Origin: Acidobacteriota bacterium
GTDB lineage: Bacteria > Acidobacteriota > Vicinamibacteria > Vicinamibacterales > SCN-69-37
Direction of reading: 5' to 3'
Assembly: GCA_013203475.1 (NCBI GenBank)
Contig: JABMNV010000106.1
Span: forward strand, 1-59,957
Length of the DNA stretch: 59,957 bases
Below the pieces are notes generated by a model, which did no database searches, was not told the origin of the DNA, and saw nothing but the letters and a program-made list of their open reading frames with translations. Positions within the stretch are counted from its first letter, which is position 1. Each line of letters begins with the position of its first letter. Shown here in pieces: positions 21,319 through 29,660 of the stretch. Both the position numbers and the translations under genes were made by a program.

Positions 21319-22487
21319 ATCGAGCGAAGCATGATCAAGCCGTCCAGGGCGGCGACCCGAGCGCGGGCCGGATCGGGCACAGGCGCGGTCGTATCGGCCA
21401 CGACATAGACCATCTCGTTGCGGGTGGCACTGGCCAGTCCGGCCACGATGGCCCCTCCCCGGGTCAAGGAGTCTGACACCGTGGCCGCCGATTGCTCCGC
21501 GGCTCGCACGAGACAGAGACAACGATGCGCAGACTGTCTGGACGCTACCAGTTCAGGAAAATTGACGGCATTGCGCACGGAGCCGTGCTCCAGAAAATCA
21601 CGAACCTGGTCAGCCACCATCACGGCGCAGTTATCTTCGGCTTCTCCGGTGGACGCGCCCAGGTGTGGCAACGTGATGCACTTGGGATGATTGGTCGTCA
21701 GGGCTGTCGGAAAGTCACTGATGTAGCCATGGGCGTGCCCCATGTCGAGTGCCTCCACCATGGCCGCTTCGTTCACGATACCTTCGCGCGCGAAGTTCAG
21801 CACGACGACGCGCGGCTTCATTGCCTTGAGACGATCGGCGTCGATCAGGTTTCTCGTAGTCGACCCGAGGGGCACATGCGCCGTGACGAAGTCTGCCGTG
21901 CGAAGGGCTTCATCCAGAGAGCGCGCGCGCTGGATGGATGCAGACAATTGCCAGGCGCCGTCAAGCGTGAGGCCTGGGTCATACCCGACCACCCGCATGC
22001 CGAGTACGGCGGCGGCATTCGCCACGCGCCCGCCAATGGCGCCGAGACCGATCACGGCCAGCGTGCGGCCGGGCAGCTCGTAGCCGGCGAACATCTTCTT
22101 CCCCTTCTCCACCGCCGCCTTGAGTTCCTCTGGTGTGCTCGCCGCTTGCACCTGCTCACGCGCAAACAGCGCCGCCGGGACAATTTGCCGACACGACATA
22201 ATGAGAGCCGCAATGACGAGTTCTTTGACCGCATTGGCATTGGCGCCTGGGGCGTTGAAGACGGGAATGCCGCGCGCGGTCATCGCTGTGACCGGGATGT
22301 TGTTGACACCCGCGCCGGCGCGGCCAATCGCCTTCAGAGATGAGCCCAACTCAGCGGTGTGGAGATCAGCGGACCTGAGCAGGATGGCGTCAGGGTTGGA
22401 GAGGTCGGCGCCAGTGGTAAACCGGTCTTTGGGCAGCCGTGCGAGACCGACCGGAGAGATGTTGTTGAGTGTCTGGATGTTGAACAT
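21315..22487 (-). CDS. serA: D-3-phosphoglycerate dehydrogenase
   Basis: AIGRAGAGVNNIPV, VIGLGAIGGRVANAA, LGASTGEAEDNCA, ACT-like C-terminus. Confidence 0.93.
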   Translation of the reverse strand: MFNIQTLNNISPVGLARLPKDRFTTGADLSNPDAILLRSADLHTAELGSSLKAIGRAGAGVNNIPVTAMTARGIPVFNAPGANANAVKELVIAALIMSCRQIVPAALFAREQVQAASTPEELKAAVEKGKKMFAGYELPGRTLAVIGLGAIGGRVANAAAVLGMRVVGYDPGLTLDGAWQLSASIQRARSLDEALRTADFVTAHVPLGSTTRNLIDADRLKAMKPRVVVLNFAREGIVNEAAMVEALDMGHAHGYISDFPTALTTNHPKCITLPHLGASTGEAEDNCAVMVADQVRDFLEHGSVRNAVNFPELVASRQSAHRCLCLVRAAEQSAATVSDSLTRGGAIVAGLASATRNEMVYVVADTTAPVPDPARARVAALDGLIMLRSI

Positions 22488-22505
22488 GATGCTTGGCCAA
22501 GACTA

Positions 22506-23456
22506 TCAGGACCCTTTGTATAACACCCGGTCGAAGCGCCGATGGTACGACGTGAAGGGCCCAGCGGTATCGTCAGCGTCAATGTGTTTGTGCACCTGAT
22601 GAATCTTCGCGTCGAGGTCATCAGCCGCGGCCAGGATAAAGGCCTCGACGGTCATCGGCTCGACAGGAGACCCCATCGCTTTGGCACCGTGGTGTGACAG
22701 GACCAGATGTTCGAGCTGAAGCTGGATGTCATAGGGGAATCCGGTCATGGCCTGCGCTGTCTCTCGCACCAGCGACGCCCCCATGGTGATGTGGCCGATC
22801 AGGTTCCCTTCCACGGAATACTCGGTGGTCACGCCATACGACAGCTCATCGAGCTTACCAATGTCGTGCAGGATCGCTCCGGCCACCAACACGTCGCGAT
22901 TGGCACCGTAGGCGTCGGCGAGAAAGATCACCGTGTCGAGAATTTTGAGGACGTGTTCCAGAAGTCCGCCGCGGTAGGCGTGGTGCACCGACTGTGCCGC
23001 TGGCCAGATTCTGAGACGATCGCCCTGCTTCGCCAGAATGCGATTGAGCAACTCACGCACCTCCGGCGTGGTAATCCCCGCCACATGGGCCTCAAGCTCC
23101 TGCCACATCTCATCGAGCGGACGCGGGGCGCAGGGAATACACGACTCCTCACGAAAACCATCAAGCGCGTCGTGCTGCGCGTCAACCCGACGGATCTTGT
23201 CGATGACCAACTCCAACCGCTGATTGAAGAGGTTGCCGCGCGCCTGGATCTTCACGAACTCTCCGGCATCGAACTCGTCCTTCAGCACGTCGACATCCTG
23301 AAAGATTTTGGCCTTGATTTCGCCCGACGTGTCCTGAAGAACGATAGCGAGATAGTTGCCGCTCTTGCCTGAACGCAGTTCCTTTCGAGCGCACAAGAAG
23401 AACCCCCATCCGTTGGAGGTGCCGGTCAGATCAGAGATTTTTGATAGTTGGGTCAT
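22506..23456 (-). CDS. YhaM-like 3'-5' exoribonuclease (OB-fold + HD domain)
   Basis: N-terminal OB-like fold; HHAYRGGLLEHVLKIL, AGAILHDIGKLDEL, LVLSHHG. Confidence 0.88.
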   Translation of the reverse strand: MTQLSKISDLTGTSNGWGFFLCARKELRSGKSGNYLAIVLQDTSGEIKAKIFQDVDVLKDEFDAGEFVKIQARGNLFNQRLELVIDKIRRVDAQHDALDGFREESCIPCAPRPLDEMWQELEAHVAGITTPEVRELLNRILAKQGDRLRIWPAAQSVHHAYRGGLLEHVLKILDTVIFLADAYGANRDVLVAGAILHDIGKLDELSYGVTTEYSVEGNLIGHITMGASLVRETAQAMTGFPYDIQLQLEHLVLSHHGAKAMGSPVEPMTVEAFILAAADDLDAKIHQVHKHIDADDTAGPFTSYHRRFDRVLYKGS

Positions 23457-23649
23457 GGGCCAACTGAGTGTACTGCGAGATGTTCACGCGCTCCGAGTGC
23501 CTCACAGACGCGGTGCTTCCGTTTTCTGGACTGGGGTGGTCTTTTGTCCGTACCGTCCTCGATTGGCGCAGGCCGGCTGGCAGCGGCAAACCCGGAGACC
23601 TACGGCCGCCAAAGTCGATGCCTGGATGGCCGTTGGACGACCGTGAAGG

Positions 23650-23897
23650 CACGTCGTTAATCGCAGTCAGGACAAGGACATGGTCACAACCCTCGGGTGG
23701 TTCATCTGCCACACGTTGACGGTCGACGAGGGTGTCAGGTCCCGCACCGTCCGGACCTGAAGGCCACCCACACCTACGGCGACGATCAGAAGGTCCTGCT
23801 GTCCACCGAGACGATGACCGTCGCCGTGACCGGCAGTTCGTTCACTTACACCTTTCCCGCGCACTCCCTGACGATTCTCCGTGTGAAGGGTGGGTAG
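23650..23897 (+). pseudogene. GH51 alpha-L-arabinofuranosidase-like C-terminal remnant (frameshifted)
   Basis: [14 protein letters not shown] in one frame, [12 protein letters not shown]...[23 protein letters not shown] in another; no intact ORF. Confidence 0.5.
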
Positions 23898-23986
23898 TGC
23901 CCTCGGGGCTGTAGCGCGCCTGAGCCGAAGGCCCGAAGAACCGTTTGTTCCGGGGCTTGATGAAGAATCCGGGCTAGTATTCCGAT

Positions 23987-24541
23987 ATGCGTACGAATTT
24001 TTCTATTTTGGGGCGGTCACGTGTCCCGCAGTCATTGGTCGCGCTGGCTGGCCTGTTCACGATTTCGTGTGCACCTGCGGCTGATTCGACGGCTGTGGAG
24101 CAGGCGGCGCAGGCGGCTGCACCAACCCCGCCTCCCGCGACTGGATTTCAGGTGGCGCCAGGGCTCCCGCCCCTCCCCACCGCTGGCCTGGCGGCCGCAC
24201 CTCGGTCCGTAGAGACCGTCCGTGCGGTCTACGAATTCGCGGCCAGTCACCCTGAGGTGCTCGACTACGTGCCCTGCTTTTGTGGTTGTGAAAGTGCGGG
24301 CCACAAGAGCAACACCCATTGTTTTGTCGGCGCTCGCAATTCAGAGGGTACCGTCACGCAGTGGGATTACCACGGACTCACTTGAGGGATCTGTATTGAC
24401 GTCGCGCGTGACGCGATGCAAATGTACAACGGTGGTACCTCGGTGAAAGACATTCGATCGTCCATCGACAAGAAATACGCGGGTGCGATGACCCGCACGC
24501 CGACACCGGCACCGCCCGACGGTGGCGGCGATCGGCACTAG
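23987..24541 (+). CDS. PCYCGC-motif secreted protein, candidate selenoprotein (in-frame TGA 24383-24385 read as Sec)
   Basis: HPEVLDYVPCFCGCESAGHKSNTHCFVGARNSEGTVTQWDYHGLT-[TGA]-GICIDVARDAMQMYNGGTSVKDIRSSIDKKYAGAMTRTPTPAPPDGGGDRH*; family position of TGA is normally Cys of CxxC. Confidence 0.85.
24400..24418 (+). promoter_or_regulatory. candidate bacterial SECIS hairpin
   Basis: CGTCGCG-CGTGA-CGCGATG: 7-bp stem (one GU), 5-nt loop with G at position 2; loop begins 21 nt after the TGA. Confidence 0.7.
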
Positions 24542-24548
24542 GACTCTC

Positions 24549-26078
24549 GTGGCCAGCGGTCGCCACCCCTCGCTTCCGGACGATGCGTTTTTTCATCTGT
24601 TCGAGGGACTGCGCGAGGGCGTCTACATCGGGTTGATCGGGGCCGACTCCTCCGCAACGTTCGCCGCCAATCCCCACCTCCGGTTGATCCTGGGGTGGGC
24701 CGAAGACGTGGCCACCAGCGAGGTTCGGCCATTTGAAGCCGACCGTTTTGTCGACCCGATCGCACGCGACAGCTTCGTCTCACTGCTCAAGCGGGACGGC
24801 GCCGTTCACGATCACCTGCTCCGCCTCAGACGGGTCGACGGCACGGCGGTGTGGATCGAAGTCACGGCCCGGGCCGGACCGCTCGCTGATTCGCTTCGTG
24901 TGGAAGCCGTGATGCGCGACGTCACCGAGCGGAAGAAGCTCGAGGACCAGGCCCGGGAGGTCTTCCACCAACTCTCACAGGCAGAAAAGCTTGCGGCCCT
25001 GGGACAGACGATGTCCGGCGTCGCGCATGAACTCAATAACCCTTTGGCCACGGTGTTGGCCTGCGCTGAGCGCCTGGCCGGACGCCAACTCGACGACCAG
25101 ACATCACGCGACCTGGACGCGATTCATAACGCCGCCGAACGCGCAGCCCGAATCGTACGAAACCTTCAGACGTTTGCCCGCAAACGGCATACGACACGCA
25201 CGATGGTAGACATCAATCACGTGATGCGCGACACGCTCGCCCTGCGTGCGTATGAACAGCAAGTCGCCAATGTCGTGATCGTTGAGGCCCTGGCGTCGGC
25301 ATTGCCACAGGTGTTTGCCGACCCGCATCAAATTCAGCAAGTACTCCTCAACCTCGTCATCAACGCCGAACACGCGATGCTTGGCGCACACGGTCGTGGC
25401 TTGATGATGCTGCGCTCGTGGCATGAACCTGAGCGCGACGCGGTGCTGCTCGAAGTGAGCGATGACGGCCCGGGTATTCCCGAGGACGTACAGGCCAAGA
25501 TCTTTGATCCGTTCTTTACAACAAAGGCCGTCGGTAAGGGCACCGGGCTTGGGCTGACGGTCGCCTACGCCATCGCTCACGAGCACGGTGGCCGGATCAG
25601 CGTGTCGTCCGTTCCGGGCGGTGGCGCGTCCTTCGTGCTCGAACTGCCGTCAGGTGGCACGCACGTTCGGGCGCCTGAGTCGTCGTCGGCGCCTCCAGCC
25701 GCGGAAGTGCCCGTGGGAACGCGGGCCCTGGTCGTGGAAGACGAACAGGCGCTGGGTGAGGCCGTGGCAGACACGCTCAGGGACGCCGGGTTCGAAGTGG
25801 ATCGTGCGGCCGATGGCGAAGAGGCGATCGCGCACACACAAACGCGCGCCTACGACGTGATCATTTGTGACCTGAAGATGCCGCGCGTGGACGGCATGGA
25901 ATTTTTTGATCATCTCGCGGCCACGGCGCCTGCGCTGACGAAGCGCTTGATCTTCGTGACGGGCGATGTGGCGGGAACCGAAGCGGAAGCGTTTCTTGAA
26001 CGCAGCGGCTGCCATTGGCTGGCCAAGCCGTTCCGGTTACGCGACGTCGTACGTCTGGCGCGTGAAGTGATCGCGTAG
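24549..26078 (+). CDS. hybrid sensor histidine kinase (PAS-HisKA-HATPase) with C-terminal receiver domain
   Basis: GVAHELNNPLATVLACAERL H-box, DDGPGIPEDVQAKIFDPFFTTK, GTGLGLTVAY, VIICDLKMPRVDGMEF; GTG start 24549 or 24522. Confidence 0.93.
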   Translation: MASGRHPSLPDDAFFHLFEGLREGVYIGLIGADSSATFAANPHLRLILGWAEDVATSEVRPFEADRFVDPIARDSFVSLLKRDGAVHDHLLRLRRVDGTAVWIEVTARAGPLADSLRVEAVMRDVTERKKLEDQAREVFHQLSQAEKLAALGQTMSGVAHELNNPLATVLACAERLAGRQLDDQTSRDLDAIHNAAERAARIVRNLQTFARKRHTTRTMVDINHVMRDTLALRAYEQQVANVVIVEALASALPQVFADPHQIQQVLLNLVINAEHAMLGAHGRGLMMLRSWHEPERDAVLLEVSDDGPGIPEDVQAKIFDPFFTTKAVGKGTGLGLTVAYAIAHEHGGRISVSSVPGGGASFVLELPSGGTHVRAPESSSAPPAAEVPVGTRALVVEDEQALGEAVADTLRDAGFEVDRAADGEEAIAHTQTRAYDVIICDLKMPRVDGMEFFDHLAATAPALTKRLIFVTGDVAGTEAEAFLERSGCHWLAKPFRLRDVVRLAREVIA

Positions 26079-26096
26079 CGTGATCGTAGAAAGTGT

Positions 26097-26846
26097 CTAG
26101 GCGACGGCCTGAGACTCGAAGGCCAGCGCCGGCATCTTCGCGGGCATCAGGGCTGTGCGCAAGCGAGCCACCGCACGGGCATGCAGTTGTGACACGCGCG
26201 ATTCGTTCACGCCAATATCCTTCCCAATCTGCTTCATCGTCGCTTCACGGAAGTAGTAGAGGCTGATAATCCGGCGCTCGCGGGCCGGCAGGGACGCCAA
26301 GGCCGCTCGGACACGCGCACGTGATTCGTTGTCTTCGTATTCCCGATCAGGCGCGGGGGGTTCGCTCGGCACGAGCACTGCGGGCAACGTGGAGCTGTTC
26401 ACCGAATCGTGGTTGGCCATCGGCGAGGTCGACTCGATCGTGCTGATTCGAAGGATCGTGCGTTCGAGTCGGGACTCATCGGCCCCAACTCGCTTGGCCA
26501 GGTCGGAAAGCGTCGGCTCGGCGCCGAGCTCGCGGCGAAGCGATTCGCGGGCGGCCTCAAGCTCACGGCGTTGGCGGCGCACGCCGCGAGGCCAGGCGTC
26601 ACGGCGCAGGGCGTCGATCATGGCACCGCGCACCCGGCGCTCAGCAAACGTCTCAAACTTGATTCCCCGAGCCTCGTCAAAACGGTGCGCCGCGTCCATA
26701 AGGCCAATCACGCCATCCTGGACTAGGTCACTCACGTCGACGGAGTTGGGCATCGTGGACGCCATGCGTCGGGCGAGTGATTCGACGAACGGTAGTGTGG
26801 CGACGACCCGGTCGTGCTGGTGATTGGCAAGTGGCGAACGCTGCAT
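26097..26846 (-). CDS. FliA/WhiG-type RNA polymerase sigma factor
   Basis: VDVSDLVQDGVIGLMDAAHRFDEARGIKFETFAERRVRGAMIDALRRDAWPR; LPARERRIISLYYFREATMKQIGKDIGVNESRVSQLHARAVARLR. Confidence 0.92.
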   Translation of the reverse strand: MQRSPLANHQHDRVVATLPFVESLARRMASTMPNSVDVSDLVQDGVIGLMDAAHRFDEARGIKFETFAERRVRGAMIDALRRDAWPRGVRRQRRELEAARESLRRELGAEPTLSDLAKRVGADESRLERTILRISTIESTSPMANHDSVNSSTLPAVLVPSEPPAPDREYEDNESRARVRAALASLPARERRIISLYYFREATMKQIGKDIGVNESRVSQLHARAVARLRTALMPAKMPALAFESQAVA

Positions 26847-27092
26847 AGACCCTCCAGGTGAGCCGGCCAGCTAGTTGGCCGAACGCTGCTATGAAGGGCA
26901 ACACGGATGCCAAGTCGATAAGCGAAGAAAGAACAAAACTGTCTTCGGCCGGTGACTTCGCACTAACCGTCTTGTTATCAGTGATTTAAGAGGTTGTTTC
27001 GGGGTGTGAAGGTGTGTGCAACGGCGTGCTTTTTTGGGACGAAGTGGTCAATCGTATGACAGGCCGTGAAGGGCGTGGTCAAAAATATGACA

Positions 27093-27335
27093 CTAGGAAG
27101 TCTCTGGGATGGGGATGATTTGGCGAATCTGCTGGCTGGTTCGGATGGCCTCAAGTGCGCCTGCGACCACTTGGGTCGCCCGGGCTCGATGCGTCTCTTC
27201 AGCCAGGCGGTGCTCGAGTAGTTCGGCGTTCGCCAGGATAATCCCGAGTTGGTTATTCAGGCGGTGAAAGAGCTGGTTGAGGTCGCGTTCTGTCGTTGTC
27301 GCGCCAACATCTGCCCGAATGTCTGGTCGAGCCAT
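27093..27335 (-). CDS. small HisKA/DHp-like phosphoacceptor protein without an ATPase domain
   Basis: 80 aa; LFHRLNNQLGIILANAELLEHRL resembles an H-box; stop codon before any HATPase. Confidence 0.6.
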   Translation of the reverse strand: MARPDIRADVGATTTERDLNQLFHRLNNQLGIILANAELLEHRLAEETHRARATQVVAGALEAIRTSQQIRQIIPIPETS

Positions 27336-27342
27336 GATCTGG

Positions 27343-27546
27343 TCAGGCAGACCGATGCAGGTCGAAGGCGCTCGTGGTGGGAGCATGAGCATCGCGCCAC
27401 AGGGAATCTTCGAAGATGCGAACGGACCCGCCGGCCGTTCTGACGTACTGCACCTTGCGGCTGGCGATCCAGTTGTAAATGGTCCGGCGACTGACACCCA
27501 CCACTTCACACGCTCTGGGAATTGAGACGGTCTTCCGTTCAAGCAT
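27343..27546 (-). CDS. excisionase/MerR-like helix-turn-helix protein
   Basis: 67 aa; TVSIPRACEVVGVSRRTIYNWIASRKVQYVRTAGGSVRIFEDSLWR. Confidence 0.75.
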   Translation of the reverse strand: MLERKTVSIPRACEVVGVSRRTIYNWIASRKVQYVRTAGGSVRIFEDSLWRDAHAPTTSAFDLHRSA

Positions 27547-27614
27547 ACGTCCGGAACTATCGGCCGCCTCGGCGGCGAACTGTAGGTCTGTGTCAAAATA
27601 CCGGCGCGCTCCAC

Positions 27615-29009
27615 ATGTCTGCTGACGAACTTCATCCCCTTCACCTGCTGCTGGTCGACGACGAGGCCGCGTTTCGGGAAGTGATTGCGGAGCGTCTGGC
27701 TGAGCACGGGTATCGAGTTGAGCAGGCGGGCACGGGCGAAGAGGCGCTCGAGCGACTCAACGACTTTGCCTTCGACATTCTCCTGACGGATCTTCGATTG
27801 CCCGGCGTGGACGGGCGGCAAGTGCTCGACGAGGCGTTTGCGCGCTACCCCGACATCATTGCGGTGGTGATTACGGGATTCGGCACTGTGCGCGAGGCGG
27901 TTGAGGTCACCCAACTGGGCGCTGAAGGTTTCATCACAAAGCCGTTTCAGTTCGAGGAATTGGTGCACGCGCTGCACACAGCGGTCGAAAAGCGGCGGCT
28001 GCGCTCAGAGAACGCGTACCTGCGCGAACAACTCCTCACGCGATTTCACCTCGGCGGCATCATTGGCCAGGCCGCGCCGGTGGTGCAGATGCTCGAACTG
28101 ATTCAGACGGTGGCTGTGACGGCAAGCACCGTGCTCATCACAGGAGAGACGGGCACCGGAAAGGAATTGGCTGCGCGGGCGATTCACGACGCCAGTCCGA
28201 GGCGGTTGCAGAAATTTGTGGCGATCAACTGCAGCGCCATTCCAGAGACGTTGCTTGAGGCGGAGTTGTTTGGGCACGTGCGGGGCGCCTTCACGGGCGC
28301 GGTGGCCAATCGGCAGGGCCGGTTGGAGCAGGCTCATCGAGGAACGTTGTTCCTCGATGAGGTGGGCACTATGAGCCTGCCGCTGCAGGTCAAGTTGCTG
28401 CGTGTCCTGCAGTCACGGGAGTTCGAGCGCGTCGGCGAGTCGCAAACCGTCAAGGTGGATGTGCGCGTGATCGCGGCCACCAATTCGGACCTCAAACAAA
28501 TGGTGACTGAGGGCTCCTTCCGCGAGGACCTGTATTACCGGCTCAACGTGATTCCCGTGCACGTGCCCGCGCTCAGGGAGCGCCGGTCGGATGTGCCGTT
28601 GCTGGCGCAGCACTTCCTCGATCGGTTGAGCAAAGAAACACCGTCGCGGGGGAGGGTCACTATCGCCCAGGATACCCAGCAGGCCTTGATGGCCCACTCC
28701 TGGCCTGGCAATGTCCGTCAGTTGGAGAACGTAATGGAGCGCGCGTTTGCCCTATCGCCAGGACGCGCGCAACTCGAGTTGGCCGATTTGCAGGAAGATA
28801 TTCGGGGAAGCGTGGCCCCGTTGACGTCTGAGTCCGTGGCTTTCTCAGCCGAAGGTGTTGACTTCGGCGACTTAGTGGCGCAGTTTGAACATGCACTGAT
28901 TCGACGCGCCCTTGAACACAGCGGTGGAAACAAACGCGTGGCGTCGGATTTGCTGAAGATCAAGCGCACGACCTTGATCGAGAAACTTAAACGCCTGGAG
29001 CGTTCCTGA
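27615..29009 (+). CDS. sigma-54-dependent NtrC-family response regulator
   Basis: Receiver domain, AAA+ (GETGTGKELAARAIH, GAFTGA), C-terminal Fis-like HTH. Confidence 0.96.
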   Translation: MSADELHPLHLLLVDDEAAFREVIAERLAEHGYRVEQAGTGEEALERLNDFAFDILLTDLRLPGVDGRQVLDEAFARYPDIIAVVITGFGTVREAVEVTQLGAEGFITKPFQFEELVHALHTAVEKRRLRSENAYLREQLLTRFHLGGIIGQAAPVVQMLELIQTVAVTASTVLITGETGTGKELAARAIHDASPRRLQKFVAINCSAIPETLLEAELFGHVRGAFTGAVANRQGRLEQAHRGTLFLDEVGTMSLPLQVKLLRVLQSREFERVGESQTVKVDVRVIAATNSDLKQMVTEGSFREDLYYRLNVIPVHVPALRERRSDVPLLAQHFLDRLSKETPSRGRVTIAQDTQQALMAHSWPGNVRQLENVMERAFALSPGRAQLELADLQEDIRGSVAPLTSESVAFSAEGVDFGDLVAQFEHALIRRALEHSGGNKRVASDLLKIKRTTLIEKLKRLERS

Positions 29010-29012
29010 TAT

Positions 29013-29624
29013 ATGCCGCCGCCAAATAGGTTCTGGGTCATCCTGATCGGAGAGACCGCCACATCTTTCAAGGGGAAGGAGCGCGAAGACCTGCTGCCCA
29101 CCTACAAGCAGCTGCAGCGGACACAATCGGGCGTGTCGCTGCGGTGGTTCGAACGCGGCAGAATCTGGGAGTCGCCCGATGCCGCCGAAGGGGCCGCCAA
29201 ACTGGCCCTGACCGAGGGGAGAACCAAACGGCCCAAGGAGTGGCGGCCGGGCGGTGAACACGTCGATCCGAAGGCCCGATTTCAGCTCAGTCGTGATCAG
29301 AAACGCGCAAAATTCAAGAAACGACTGATCGAGGACAGCATCGCCTCGTCGGCGTCTCCATTCGGTCCAAGAAAGCCCAGGGACGACAAGAGCTCGTTTG
29401 AGAAGTCCCCTTTTGAGCGGCGACCGGAGGGGAAGGATCCTGGGGTCCGGGGGTCCGTGGGTCCGGGGGTCCGTGAGTCCATGGGTCCTGGGGTCCGTGA
29501 GCCGAGGCGAGAGCGGCCGTCTGGATCACCAATGGAGAATCCGTTCAAGAAGAGCGGCGCGAGCGGCGGCAGCTCTGGCGGCGGATCCAAGCCACTTAAA
29601 CGTAAAACACCAGCATCTAGATAG
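29013..29624 (+). CDS. hypothetical protein with repeat-bearing, low-complexity C-terminus
   Basis: 203 aa; ordered N-terminal ~80 aa then K/R/P/G/S-rich tail encoded partly by a minisatellite. Confidence 0.65.
   Translation: MPPPNRFWVILIGETATSFKGKEREDLLPTYKQLQRTQSGVSLRWFERGRIWESPDAAEGAAKLALTEGRTKRPKEWRPGGEHVDPKARFQLSRDQKRAKFKKRLIEDSIASSASPFGPRKPRDDKSSFEKSPFERRPEGKDPGVRGSVGPGVRESMGPGVREPRRERPSGSPMENPFKKSGASGGSSGGGSKPLKRKTPASR
29439..29501. repeat. GGGTCCGTG-type minisatellite inside coding sequence
   Basis: cctggggtccgggggtccgtgggtccgggggtccgtgagtccatgggtcctggggtccgtgag. Confidence 0.85.
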
Positions 29625-29660
29625 TCGCGTTATTGGTCGAATGAGGCACTAAGCGAACAC

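Noticed and set aside
24383-24385. TGA as an ordinary stop codon or a nonsense mutation/sequencing error in the PCYCGC gene
   Set aside because: Not fully excluded, but continuous homologous sequence after it, replacement of a motif Cys, the SECIS-like hairpin and selD in the window make recoding more likely.
27018-27042. Possible sigma-54 promoter (reverse strand aagcacgccgttgca)
   Set aside because: Lacks the GG at -24 and the spacing to TTGC is one base short.
29439-29501. CRISPR or intergenic repeat
   Set aside because: Short minisatellite that lies in an open reading frame with no spacers.
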